The notes beneath the pieces are model-generated. The model made no database searches. It had not been told where the DNA came from and was given only the letters and a program-made list of their open reading frames with translations. From contig JAFGEP010000142.1 of NCBI GenBank assembly GCA_016931535.1, positions 1 through 51,848 of the forward strand: a stretch of 51,848 nucleotides of DNA. Direction: 5' to 3'. This document shows, in pieces, positions 8,432 through 16,697 of this stretch. This DNA is from Bradymonadales bacterium (GTDB lineage: Bacteria; Myxococcota_A; Bradymonadia; JAFGEP01). The translations under genes were made by a program, and so were the position numbers. Within the stretch, counting starts at the first letter, position 1, and each line of letters begins with the position of its first letter.

Positions 8432-10222
8432 ATGCCGAGCCTGTACTATCGACCTGCTGGAGCGCTCGAGTTCAAGACCTACCAGTTGCACCGAAAGGTG
8501 ACCTCCATCGGAAAAGGCGACGAAAACGATCTCACCATCGCCGACGAGGAGCTGCAGGACACCCATGCTCTGGTCCAGTTCGATGGCCGGACCTTCTCCA
8601 TCTTCCAGGTGAACCGGAAGTGCAAGATCAGCGTCAACGGCCACCAGGTGAAGAAGATGGTCCTGAGCCATCGCGACGAGATCCACATGGGCCAGACGCG
8701 CCTGCACTTCTACCTGTACGATGAGCCGCGGGATGCCCAGCAGGACATCTCCCCGGAGGCCTTGGCCTGCTACCGGAAGATCCACGAGTTCAGCGCCCAG
8801 CTCCTGAGCAGCTACGAGCTCACCGACCTCCTGGAGCGGCTGATGGACTCGATCATCGCGCTCACTCAGGCCGACAAGGGATTTCTCATTCTCACCGAGG
8901 GCAATGAGCTGTCGGTCAAGGTGGCCCGCAACCTCCAGAAGGAGAACATCTCCGATGCCCTCCTCCAGGTGTCCGACAGCATCATCAACAAGGTGTTGAA
9001 GAGCAAGCAGGCGGTCATCGTCTCCGATGCGCTGAACGACGAGGAGTTCAACACCAGCTTGAGTGTGGTCAACCTCAAGCTGTGCAGCGTGATGTGCGCC
9101 CCGCTCCTGGACCGGGGGGAGATGTTGGGGCTGATCTACGTGGGGAACGACAACGTCGTGAACCTGTTCACCGAAAGCCACCTGGAGATGCTGACCATCT
9201 TCGCGGCCCAGGCTAGCCTGATCGTCGCCAATGCGGTGTTGTTGAACCAGTTGAAGGGGGAGACCGTCTCCTTGCGCGGCAAGATCGACGCCATGCGCTA
9301 CGGCAACATCGTCGGCACCTCGCAGGTGATGCGCCAGGTCTTCCGGACCGTCGAGAAGGTGGCCCCCACCGATGTCTCGGTGCTCATCCAGGGTGAGACC
9401 GGAACCGGCAAGGAGCTGATCGCCCGCGAGATCCACAACCGGTCGCCCCGCCATCGGGGACCTTTCGTCACCATCAACAGCGCCGCCATTCCGGAGAACC
9501 TGCTGGAAAGCGAGCTGTTTGGCCACGTCCGAGGTGCCTTCACCGGCGCGGTGAGTACTCGCACCGGCCGCTTCCAGGCCGCCAACTCCGGGACCCTCTT
9601 TCTGGACGAGATCGGCGAGATGCCCCTCAACCTCCAGGTCAAGCTGCTGCGCGCCCTGCAGGAGCGAATGGTGACCAAGGTGGGCGACAACCGCGCCGAG
9701 CCGGTCGACATACGCGTCATCGCTGCCAGCAACAAGGACCTGGAAGAGGCCATCCGAAAAGGCCATTTCCGAGAGGACCTGTACTATCGCCTCAATGTCG
9801 TCACCCTCTTTCTTCCTCCCCTGCGAGAGCGCGGCGATGACGTGGTCCTGATCGCCAAGTACCTAGTGGACAAGTTCTGCCGCGATTTCGACGTCCCTCA
9901 CCGCCGCCTGGGAACCAACGCCCTCATCGCCATCAAGAAATATGGCTGGCCGGGCAACATCCGGGAGCTGGAAAACCGCCTCAAAAAGGCGGTCATCATG
10001 GCCGAAAAATCGGTCATCTCCCCGGAAGACCTCGATTTGCGCCCCGACATCCTCCCTCCCATCCAGCCGTTGGTCGAGGCCCGCGACGAGTGGCAAAAAA
10101 ACTACATCAACGAGGTGCTGGCCCTCAACAACGGAAATCGCACCAAGACCGCCCGCGACCTCGGCGTCGATCCCCGCACCATCTTCCGCCACCTGGAAAA
10201 GGAGCAGGAATCGGAAGACTGA
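8432..10222 (+). CDS. FHA-GAF sigma-54-dependent transcriptional activator
   Basis: A 596-residue enhancer-binding protein. FHA domain at about residues 22-92 (phosphothreonine reader), GAF domain at about 130-272 (small-ligand or redox sensor), AAA+ sigma-54 interaction domain at about 290-510, with Walker A GETGTGKE from Gly321 and an intact GAFTGA loop from Gly368, and a Fis-type helix-turn-helix at about 555-592 (KTARDLGVDPRTIFRHL). The intact GAFTGA predicts true contact with sigma-54. The start ATG 8432 has AGAAGGGA upstream. There is no receiver domain, so control is likely through FHA binding to a phosphoprotein, matching the Ser/Thr kinase at 5062. A -24/-12 promoter lies 240 bp downstream, before two lipoprotein genes that it may activate. 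Confidence 0.93.
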   Translation: MPSLYYRPAGALEFKTYQLHRKVTSIGKGDENDLTIADEELQDTHALVQFDGRTFSIFQVNRKCKISVNGHQVKKMVLSHRDEIHMGQTRLHFYLYDEPRDAQQDISPEALACYRKIHEFSAQLLSSYELTDLLERLMDSIIALTQADKGFLILTEGNELSVKVARNLQKENISDALLQVSDSIINKVLKSKQAVIVSDALNDEEFNTSLSVVNLKLCSVMCAPLLDRGEMLGLIYVGNDNVVNLFTESHLEMLTIFAAQASLIVANAVLLNQLKGETVSLRGKIDAMRYGNIVGTSQVMRQVFRTVEKVAPTDVSVLIQGETGTGKELIAREIHNRSPRHRGPFVTINSAAIPENLLESELFGHVRGAFTGAVSTRTGRFQAANSGTLFLDEIGEMPLNLQVKLLRALQERMVTKVGDNRAEPVDIRVIAASNKDLEEAIRKGHFREDLYYRLNVVTLFLPPLRERGDDVVLIAKYLVDKFCRDFDVPHRRLGTNALIAIKKYGWPGNIRELENRLKKAVIMAEKSVISPEDLDLRPDILPPIQPLVEARDEWQKNYINEVLALNNGNRTKTARDLGVDPRTIFRHLEKEQESED

Positions 10223-10463
10223 AAAACAAGCGCTGGAATCGACCCGGTGTCCTTCCGTGGGCTGGAAAGGTAAAAGGCAGGCATGGGAGTGGGGGCACCC
10301 GGAGGAGGGGTCCCGCTCTGGCCAATCCGATGGAAATGTACGACAATCCGTGCGCTGCGACAGGGTCACCATGACGCCGATGTCACAGTCCCTGGTGGCC
10401 ACCGGTGGGGCACATCAGGATAACTATTTGGATTTGCGGGTGTTTTTGCCGTTCTGATGGGAC

Positions 10464-10480
10464 TGGCATGAAACCTGCTG
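10464..10480 (+). promoter_or_regulatory. sigma-54 (-24/-12) promoter
   Basis: TGGCATG-AAAC-CTGCTG. The invariant GG (10465-10466) and GC (10477-10478) are ten bases apart, as required for sigma-54, and TGGCA is the canonical -24 core. Initiation would fall near 10489, about 14 bases before GTG 10503. It lies directly downstream of the sigma-54 activator gene. The rest of the 280-bp gap from 10223 shows no other clear feature; activator sites would be expected there. Confidence 0.6.
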
Positions 10481-10502
10481 ATTCCTCCTGGCGGGGGCGC
10501 AC

Positions 10503-11048
10503 GTGACGGCTGGCGGACCGGCGACATCCAGACGGGTCTTCAGGCTAGCGCTCGCTGGTGCCCTGTTGGCGGCCACCGCTTGCTTGTATGGCCCGCCCAT
10601 CATGGAGCCTCCCGCGCAGTACGACACGCCTCCCTTCGTCGATCCGGGAGACGTGGACCCGATCAGCGAGAACATGGTGGTCGTCAACCGGAGCACGGCC
10701 ACCACCAAGGTGCTGCAGGTCATGCGGGTGAGCGACTACAACATCGGCGACCAGATCGAGTACGAGTTCTGGGCCCTCACCAGCGCCCAGGTCCCGTTGC
10801 GGCTCGCTCGGGGTATGCTGGCCGAGTCGCCGGTGCAGGACAACCCCAAAGTGACCACCTACACCGAGGTCTCCTACCAGCTCGACGCCTGTGCCGTGGA
10901 GCTGGCCAACGAGGACTGGACCGTGGTCTGGCTCCGGTTGATCGATGACATCCCGACCGATCAGCAGCAGTTGCTGGGTCGGTCAGAGTATGTAGTAGAC
11001 ATCTTCTGGGATATCCAGCTGTTGGAACCCAACGCCTGCTTGCCATGA
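10503..11048 (+). CDS. Lipoprotein of unknown function
   Basis: A 181-residue lipoprotein: basic start, hydrophobic segment and LLAATAC lipobox (mature Cys27). The mature chain begins with a Pro-rich stretch and continues as a mixed beta domain with two late cysteines (LDACAVEL and PNACLP) that could form a disulfide. No family is recognised. The GTG start at 10503 lies just after the sigma-54 promoter. Its stop overlaps the ATG of the next gene (ATGA), so the pair is cotranscribed. Being the first gene behind the sigma-54 promoter makes it a candidate output of the FHA regulator. Confidence 0.7.
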   Translation: MTAGGPATSRRVFRLALAGALLAATACLYGPPIMEPPAQYDTPPFVDPGDVDPISENMVVVNRSTATTKVLQVMRVSDYNIGDQIEYEFWALTSAQVPLRLARGMLAESPVQDNPKVTTYTEVSYQLDACAVELANEDWTVVWLRLIDDIPTDQQQLLGRSEYVVDIFWDIQLLEPNACLP

Positions 11049-12754
11049 CCTGGTTCGACCCGGATGGATCGAGAACGATGCGCTGCGCGACCGATAGAAT
11101 AGAAGCGAAAGCCACCTCCTCCCCAGAGCGCGGTGCCAAGACCACTGCCGCCTGGGTTGGGCGCCTGGCCTTCTGGCCTGCGATCTGGCTGCTTGCGCTC
11201 TGGACCATGGGGGTGGCCATCTGTTGCAGCCTGGACCAGGCGGCCGAGATGAGTGTGCCCAACTGCCAGGTAACCGGCTGTCCCGACGAACAGACCTGCC
11301 TCTCCAACGGCTTTTGCGGACCGGTCGCCCAGACCGTGACGCTGGCCCTGCGGGTCCAGCCCGATGCCCAATCCGGCCTCTTGGAGCAGCACTTCACCGA
11401 CCTGGTGATGACGCCAGACATGGATCCGATCGATATCACCCTGCATCAACCTACCTCGGTGCAAGGGAGAATCTACATCAATGCCGAGCAACCGGTGCCG
11501 GTGACCGGCGCCCGGGTCCTGTTCCGATTGAAGGGAGGGATGCCCAACCTGCCGCTCACTCGGGAAACTACCACCGACGCGGTGAGCGGTGAGTACCAGA
11601 TCGAGCTGGTCCCGGGCACCTACCAGGTCACCATCCTGATCGATGACGCCGCCTTCCCTCCGTTCAGGGAAGGCGAGCTCACGGTGAGTGGGGGCATCTT
11701 CCACTGGAGCATCTCCCTGACCGATCCCGATTCGTACTACCTGATCCAGGGACAGCTCGTCCGGATGCGCTCCGGAGTGCTGGAAGAGGAGGCAGAATCC
11801 CCCATCTCCGGCGCCACCGTGAGCCTGGAGTCGGTTCCAGGCGGCACGGCGGTCTCCACCAGCGCGCTGACCGATGTCGCCGGCCATTTCTCCGTGCGGG
11901 TCCCACCGGGAGAGCGGGAGTATGCCATCCGCATCAGCCCTTCAGAGGAAAACAAGCTGATTCCCAACTTGACCCTGGAGCAGGTCAGCATCGCCGAGTC
12001 GGTGGACCTGGGGGTGATCCTGGCGGGCGAATGGGCCGATCCCGTCCAGATCGGAGGGATCGTCAATGGGCTGAACGGGATCGCCACCCCCGTCGCGGGT
12101 GCCACCTTCTTTCTGCGCAGTGAGATGGAATCGGGGACCTTCAGCCGGATCGCCTTGACCGGTACAGACGGTAGCTTCTCCGAGCAGATCATCCCGGGCG
12201 ACTACCAGATCACGGTCGTCCCCCCCGCCATCGTGGACTGGGCCGCAACCACCTTCCAGCAAAGCTGGCACCAGTCGCAGCTGGACCAACAGTTCGACCT
12301 GGCGCAAAAACCGGTTCTCCAGGGGGTGGTGACCGGACCGGACGGCCTGGGGTTGGCTGGGATCACCATGAGCGCCACCCCGATCGGCTATCCGGTCTCC
12401 TCTCTCTCCCTGAACCCGGTCCAGGATGAGACCGACTCCAACGGGCTTTTCCAGCTGAGGGTCCATCCCGGCAGACAGCTCATCCTGGCCATTCCCGCCT
12501 CCAATAGCTGCATGTCTCCCGTCGTCGAGGACTCCATCGAGGTCTCCCAGAGCGGGGTACAGCTCTCCATTCAGCTCCAGGAGTATGGTTGCATCACCGG
12601 TCGTATCCTGGCGCCGAGTGGAGACCCGCTCTCGGAGTCCCAGGTGGAGCTGTTCCTGGAGCGTGATGGCTCCTGGCTTCAGTTCGCGGAACGGACCACC
12701 GACGCACAGGGCCTCTTCTCTCTGGGTCTGCCGGTCGTCGGCCTGCAACGGTAG
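11045..12754 (+). CDS. Exported carboxypeptidase-regulatory-like repeat protein, apparently truncated
   Basis: A 569-residue protein with a long basic leader, a hydrophobic segment at about residues 38-60 ending in VAICCS (possible lipobox), a Cys-rich knot (C-x4-C-x5-C-x5-C, about residues 75-94), then repeated beta-sandwich modules of the carboxypeptidase regulatory-like or CnaB type. Each module ends in a GxFxxxxxPGxY-type strand (GEYQIELVPGTY, GHFSVRVPPGER, GSFSEQIIPGDY, GLFQLRVHPGRQ). The fifth module reads GLFSLGLPVV and then stops after GLQR, exactly where the PG turn should be. The stop lies a dozen bases before the palindromic repeat cluster, so the gene looks cut short. It overlaps the previous lipoprotein gene by four bases. 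Likely a surface or adhesion-type protein. Confidence 0.75.
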   Translation: MTWFDPDGSRTMRCATDRIEAKATSSPERGAKTTAAWVGRLAFWPAIWLLALWTMGVAICCSLDQAAEMSVPNCQVTGCPDEQTCLSNGFCGPVAQTVTLALRVQPDAQSGLLEQHFTDLVMTPDMDPIDITLHQPTSVQGRIYINAEQPVPVTGARVLFRLKGGMPNLPLTRETTTDAVSGEYQIELVPGTYQVTILIDDAAFPPFREGELTVSGGIFHWSISLTDPDSYYLIQGQLVRMRSGVLEEEAESPISGATVSLESVPGGTAVSTSALTDVAGHFSVRVPPGEREYAIRISPSEENKLIPNLTLEQVSIAESVDLGVILAGEWADPVQIGGIVNGLNGIATPVAGATFFLRSEMESGTFSRIALTGTDGSFSEQIIPGDYQITVVPPAIVDWAATTFQQSWHQSQLDQQFDLAQKPVLQGVVTGPDGLGLAGITMSATPIGYPVSSLSLNPVQDETDSNGLFQLRVHPGRQLILAIPASNSCMSPVVEDSIEVSQSGVQLSIQLQEYGCITGRILAPSGDPLSESQVELFLERDGSWLQFAERTTDAQGLFSLGLPVVGLQR

Positions 12755-12765
12755 CAGGGGGCCAG

Positions 12766-12928
12766 GATCGCCCCCTCCGGCGGCTACGCCGCCACCTCCC
12801 CCGGGCTCCGCCTCGGGGGAGGAGAGCCCCCTCCGCCCGCTTCGCGGGCAGCGCTTGTCCCAAGGCTAGGATCGCCCCCTCCGCCCGCTTCGCGGGCACC
12901 TCCCCCGGACTCCGTCTCGGGGGAGGAT
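12766..12928. repeat. GC-rich palindromic repeat cluster, copies B1-B3
   Basis: Two full units and one partial unit of the element seen at 84-152. B1 is 12766-12822, with hairpin GGCGGCTACGCCGCC and outer arms CCTCCCCC/GGGGGAGG. B2 is 12825-12852, left half only, with hairpin GCCCGCTTCGCGGGC. B3 is 12867-12928, the same hairpin plus full outer arms. The hairpin cores differ while the flanks are kept, as in REP- or MITE-type families. The array sits directly after the stop of the truncated repeat protein and before the convergent SDR gene, so it could also act as a transcription barrier. Confidence 0.75.
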
Positions 12929-12957
12929 CAGGCTGCGAACTGCAGGAGACAGCCGGG

Positions 12958-13719
12958 CTAGACTACCACGCCGCCATCGATATCGAGGCAGCGACCGGTG
13001 AAGTAGTCGCACTCCAGGATGAACCGGATGCCTTGCCAGATCTCCTCGGGCTCTCCAAGGCGGCGCAAGGGGATCCGCTTGATGACGCCCTCGACGATCT
13101 CGGGCCTCATGGCATCCAGGATGGGGGTGTGGATGAACCCGGGAGCGATGGCGCCGACCCGGATGCCGTAGCGGGCCAGCTCCAGCCCCCACAGCTTGGT
13201 GTCTGCCACCAGGCCGGCCTTGGCGGCGCTGTAGTTGGATTGGCCCTGGTTGCCGTGACGGGAGACGCTGGAGATGTTGACCACCACCCCTGCGCGGGTA
13301 TCGGTTTCGATGAGCTTGGCGGCAAACTCTCGAGTGCACAGGAAGGGACCGGTCAGATCGATGTCGATCACCTTCTGCCATTTTTCCAGCGGCATCTTCC
13401 GGACCGTCTGCCCGTCGCTCTCCTTCTTTACCAGCATGGAATCCAGAAAAATGCCGGCGTTGTTGATCAGCCCGTTGAGCCCCCCCATCTTTCGGCAGGC
13501 ATCGGACACCATCTCGACAACCTGGTCCTCGCGGGAGACGTCGCACAGACCGCTCGAGATCCGGCCATTCCCCTGGTCAACCAGAGAAGCCAGGCCTTCC
13601 TCGTTGATGTCGGAGGCGTAGACCGTAGCGCCGCATTCGGCCAGCCGCAGACAGAAATGGCGTCCCATCCCGCTGGCTCCACCCGTGACGATGACCTTCC
13701 GATCGCAAAGCTGCATCAT
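12958..13719 (-). CDS. SDR family oxidoreductase (FabG-like)
   Basis: A 253-residue short-chain dehydrogenase/reductase of usual length. N-terminal nucleotide-binding motif TGGASGMG, acidic ASDIN after the second strand (suggests NAD(H) preference), NNAG motif, catalytic Ser in ISSVS, and the YSAAK Tyr/Lys pair. The C terminus keeps APGFIHTPI and the terminal DGGVVV of FabG-like enzymes. It would oxidise or reduce a hydroxyl/keto group; the substrate cannot be told, and a 3-oxoacyl or sugar-alcohol substrate is equally possible. Two ATG codons in a row start the gene. The strong GAGGAGG is better spaced for the second (13716). It has its own promoter at 13749-13778 and is not obviously in an operon with the upstream RHH gene. 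Confidence 0.88.
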   Translation of the reverse strand: MMQLCDRKVIVTGGASGMGRHFCLRLAECGATVYASDINEEGLASLVDQGNGRISSGLCDVSREDQVVEMVSDACRKMGGLNGLINNAGIFLDSMLVKKESDGQTVRKMPLEKWQKVIDIDLTGPFLCTREFAAKLIETDTRAGVVVNISSVSRHGNQGQSNYSAAKAGLVADTKLWGLELARYGIRVGAIAPGFIHTPILDAMRPEIVEGVIKRIPLRRLGEPEEIWQGIRFILECDYFTGRCLDIDGGVVV

Positions 13720-13748
13720 GACCTCCTCGGTAGTGGGAAACGGGCCGG

Positions 13749-13778
13749 AGTGTAAAGCTCCCCGAGAAGTTTCGTCAA
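13749..13778 (-). promoter_or_regulatory. sigma-70-type promoter of the SDR gene
   Basis: On the minus strand: TTGACG (13778-13773), 18-bp spacer, TACACT (13754-13749). The -10 is identical to that of the kinase promoter at 5040. Predicted start near 13742, giving a leader of about 25 nt. Confidence 0.5.
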
Positions 13779-13825
13779 AGGGGATTCGGGCTGGTTGTCG
13801 GAAAAGACGAGGGACGAGCCGGTTT

Positions 13826-14014
13826 TCACCGTTCCATCGATGGGGCGGAGGTCAACTGGTCCACAGAAGGGTACTGGTGGATGCGGTCTCTGGCCAGGCG
13901 CCAGGCCTGCTGTACGATCCAGGAAATACTCCGATCCTGTCGCTCCGCCTCGTTTTGTGCTTCTTGCAGCATCTCTTCTGGAAAGTACAGGGTTAGCTTC
14001 ACCTTGGCCGCCAT
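13826..14014 (-). CDS. Small ribbon-helix-helix protein (TIGR04563-like)
   Basis: A 62-residue protein starting at ATG 14014, behind AGGGAGGAGAG; a longer reading from 14053 lacks such a site. A short basic strand (KVKLTLYFPEEML) is followed by two helices containing RQDRSISWIVQQAWRLARD, the ribbon-helix-helix plan. The YFPEEML and DRSISWIVQQAW blocks match my memory of TIGR04563, a family of small proteins found mainly in Myxococcota. Such proteins are presumed DNA-binding regulators, by fold; no toxin partner is adjacent. A good promoter lies at 14080-14107. Confidence 0.75.
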   Translation of the reverse strand: MAAKVKLTLYFPEEMLQEAQNEAERQDRSISWIVQQAWRLARDRIHQYPSVDQLTSAPSMER

Positions 14015-14079
14015 GCTCTCCTCCCTCCCTGGGACACTGTGAAGGACCGTCACTGGAACACCATGACCGACATGTAGGT

Positions 14080-14107
14080 GTTATACTTACCAAATGCCTT
14101 TTCGCAA
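14080..14107 (-). promoter_or_regulatory. sigma-70-type promoter of the RHH gene
   Basis: On the minus strand: TTGCGA (14107-14102), 16-bp spacer, TATAAC (14085-14080). Predicted start near 14073, leader about 60 nt. The remaining gap up to 14249 shows nothing else clear. Confidence 0.5.
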
Positions 14108-14249
14108 GTTTTCGGCGTTTCCTGCTGCCAGAACGGATCGATGAGGCAGAAGGCCGCAACCAGGCAGATGCCAGGCATTTTCCCCGGTTGCGCCAGGGGA
14201 TCTGCGTGTTCATCCCCAGGCCCGATGAAAAACGGTCCCCGATCGGCGG

Positions 14250-15152
14250 CTATTCGGGCGGATTCCTTTCCAACTCGCGTTGTATGCGGTTGATCCCGTG
14301 GAGGGCGCGGCTGGCAAACCGATGGGTCGGGTGGTTCCGGCGGAAGGCGGTATAGGCCTCCAGGGCTTCGGCCAGACGGCCGGTGCTCTCCAGGCACAGC
14401 GCTCGCCGGAAACGAGCCTCCGCCTGGTAGGCGGGATCCAGCTCCTGGTAAGAAAGGGCCTGGTCGAAGTAGGCCAGGGCACCTTCGTAGTCTTCCAGCT
14501 CGAACAGCGCCAGCGCCAGGTTGAAATGCAGTGCGGCGCACCAGGGGGTACGCAACAGGTGGTTGGTGCTCTTCAGAAAGGCGTCCCGCGCATCGGCCCA
14601 GCGTTCCTCCCGGATCATCGCCATGCCATCCCGATAGGACTGCTCGGCCAGAGCGTAGTTGATCTCCTCGACCCGGTCCTGCAGCAGCTGGATCATGGTC
14701 TGGTCGACCAGCAGGCTGCGGAGCTCCTCGAACTGCTCCACCACTTCATCCCGGTCACCGCTTTCCAGTAGCTGGTAGAAGGAGTAGGCGCGGTTTTCCG
14801 CTTCCCGCCTGCGGTCCAGCTCGGCCTGCAGCTCTGCCAGGTTGGTCTCCAGTGCAGTGGTTCTCGCCTGGTAGTGCTCGATCTCCCGGCGGTCCGACCG
14901 GACCTTGGTGTTGAAGGAGAGGTAGAGACCTGCAAACACGACCACCACGAACAGCGCATAGGCGACCGCCGAGTTGAGCAGGCTTTTTCGCTGGTGGGCC
15001 TGCTGGTAGCGGGCGACCTGCTTGATCTCTGCGCTCAGGTTCTTGACCAGGTTGTCGGTCTTGATGGCGAGATTCCGGGCCTCCACGATCTCGCGATGGA
15101 GATCTTCGAGCTCCAGCTGGTTGTTTCGGTTTCGCGCGGTACTGACGGACAT
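14250..15152 (-). CDS. Membrane-anchored coiled-coil TPR protein
   Basis: A 300-residue protein with a cytoplasmic helical start (about 1-58), one transmembrane helix (about 61-80, VAYALFVVVVFAGLYL), a coiled coil (about 85-125, rich in Glu/Arg/Leu), and a C-terminal TPR region (about 170-290, with FNLALALFELEDYEGALAYF and ALCLESTGRLAEALEAY). The topology places the TPRs outside the inner membrane, similar in layout to YbgF/CpoB-type periplasmic TPR proteins but with an uncleaved anchor. It follows the 58-residue membrane protein gene by 12 bases (ACGAGGG precedes the ATG), so the two are coexpressed. Likely a scaffold for an envelope complex; no enzyme motif is visible. Confidence 0.75.
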   Translation of the reverse strand: MSVSTARNRNNQLELEDLHREIVEARNLAIKTDNLVKNLSAEIKQVARYQQAHQRKSLLNSAVAYALFVVVVFAGLYLSFNTKVRSDRREIEHYQARTTALETNLAELQAELDRRREAENRAYSFYQLLESGDRDEVVEQFEELRSLLVDQTMIQLLQDRVEEINYALAEQSYRDGMAMIREERWADARDAFLKSTNHLLRTPWCAALHFNLALALFELEDYEGALAYFDQALSYQELDPAYQAEARFRRALCLESTGRLAEALEAYTAFRRNHPTHRFASRALHGINRIQRELERNPPE

Positions 15153-15164
15153 GACCCTCGTTAC

Positions 15165-15341
15165 CTAGGGACCTCGGGGTGTGGCGGGCCGAGACGGATC
15201 GATCGGCGATGCCGGCTGGGGGGCATCGCTCAGCACGTTGGGGATGAGCGACCAGCACATGGACAGGATCAACCACAAGGTGACCACAATAGCCACCACG
15301 AAGGCGAAGGTCCGCAGTTTACGGGCTTGCTTGAGGTCCAT
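15165..15341 (-). CDS. 58-residue single-pass membrane protein
   Basis: An ATG at 15341 opens 58 codons ending in TAG at 15165. A basic N terminus (MDLKQARKLR), one hydrophobic helix at about residues 11-34, then a Pro-rich tail ending in ATPRGP. It lies between the vWA lipoprotein gene (39 bases upstream) and the TPR membrane protein gene (12 bases downstream), all in the same direction. Topology rules and spacing support a real gene although the ribosome binding site is weak. No family is recognised. It may be an accessory subunit of the neighbouring TPR protein. Confidence 0.6.
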   Translation of the reverse strand: MDLKQARKLRTFAFVVAIVVTLWLILSMCWSLIPNVLSDAPQPASPIDPSRPATPRGP

Positions 15342-15380
15342 CAGCTTTGGTTCACGGCTCTGGCTCTGCCGAACACCGGT

Positions 15381-16697
15381 TTATGACCCGCCACCGGTTT
15401 CTTCCAGCTGGATCTCCACCGGGTACCGGATCTGATAGACCGCGCCGGGTGGAGGTTCCCAGCCGGACAGAAACTCGATCCCCATACCGGTGGGGCAGGA
15501 CGGGGTGTCGAAGTGGATCATGTACTGCGAATCCGGTTCGTCGGGACCGCGATAGGCCACCCACTCGTCCTGCTCGCTGGTCTTCACCTCGACCACCATC
15601 TCGAAGTCGCTGCACAGGCGCATTCCGCCGGGTTGTTCCGGCGTGGGGTCCTCGCAGGTGGCCGATCCCTGGCAGTCGAGGTCATCCTGGCAGAGAGGCG
15701 GCAACGTGCGCAGGCACTTGATGGCGAGGCTGGCGCGGATGACGGAGGTGATGGCGTCCAGGGCGACCTGGAAGGAGTCATGGCAGATGCTGGCGGTCAC
15801 CCCCCGGTCACCGAACGCCTCGATGAACTCCTCGTAGCGGTAGCCGGCGAAGGCTTGTCCGAGGATCTGGGTGGAGCAGCTGGGGATGGGCTGCTGGGGC
15901 TGCTCTACCCGGATTCCGTTGTCGGGTCCGATGATGCCGGCCACCAGGACATTTTCGCCGTTGGCGGTCCCGGGCAGGTTGCGGATGAAGTCGACGAACT
16001 CCTGGACCGTTCTGAGCTCGGTGCGCCGCCATTCGCACTCGTTACCGTTGGCCATGGTCAAGCTGTCGCCGTCGGAGCAGTCGTTCTCGTCGGTCACGAA
16101 GATGATGGCCAGCCAGGCATTTTCGCGGCGGAAGCCGGCGTTGGCCGTTTCCAGGAGGTCGGGGGAGAGCGCCATGGCCACGGCGTCCAGCCCCTTCTCG
16201 AAGCCGTCTCCGTTGGTGCCCTGGGTCGCGATGCACCGGAAATCCGCCAATAGCCGAGTCGAGTCCAGCTCTCCGAAGGGGTTCTCCGGGTCCAGCACGT
16301 AGTCGGCGCGCCGGAGGACCGGGCCGGTTCGCTCCGGACAGCTCGGGGCGGTGGTGCCGGCGCACTCACCCACGATGAGGCCAGGTGCGTAGCGGAACAC
16401 GCCCCGGTCGTTGCGCATATCCATGGTGATGACCGCCATGTTGAAGTCGGCCAGCACGCCGGTCAGACCGTCGATGAAGGTCTGGAAGTTGGTGGTCAAC
16501 GCTTCCTGCTCCTGGCACATCGAGCCGGAGTTGTCGATGACCCACAGGATGTCGATGAGGTTGGAGCCGAACTGGATCCGATTGTCGATCCGTTCCACTT
16601 CGATGGCGCGGTCCAACGGGATCAATCCGTGGTCGTTGCAGGCCAGGACGGCCAATAGCAGCACCAATCCGGCGGTAAGCGTCCGTTTGTTGCCCAT
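15381..16697 (-). CDS. von Willebrand factor A lipoprotein
   Basis: A 438-residue lipoprotein (lipobox LAVLAC, mature Cys20). The vWA domain begins at about residue 47, with the MIDAS motif DNSGS at residues 55-59, and later keeps FVTDENDCSDGDS, which could supply the remaining metal ligands. The C-terminal third holds a Cys-rich block (C-x5-C-x5-C, CQDDLDCQGSATC) like those in two other exported proteins of this window, and a beta-rich end. vWA domains bind protein ligands through a metal ion, so this may be an adhesion or matrix protein on the outer membrane. The start is ATG 16697 with AGGTGG upstream. It is the first gene of a minus-strand set with the two membrane proteins that follow. 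Confidence 0.85.
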   Translation of the reverse strand: MGNKRTLTAGLVLLLAVLACNDHGLIPLDRAIEVERIDNRIQFGSNLIDILWVIDNSGSMCQEQEALTTNFQTFIDGLTGVLADFNMAVITMDMRNDRGVFRYAPGLIVGECAGTTAPSCPERTGPVLRRADYVLDPENPFGELDSTRLLADFRCIATQGTNGDGFEKGLDAVAMALSPDLLETANAGFRRENAWLAIIFVTDENDCSDGDSLTMANGNECEWRRTELRTVQEFVDFIRNLPGTANGENVLVAGIIGPDNGIRVEQPQQPIPSCSTQILGQAFAGYRYEEFIEAFGDRGVTASICHDSFQVALDAITSVIRASLAIKCLRTLPPLCQDDLDCQGSATCEDPTPEQPGGMRLCSDFEMVVEVKTSEQDEWVAYRGPDEPDSQYMIHFDTPSCPTGMGIEFLSGWEPPPGAVYQIRYPVEIQLEETGGGS

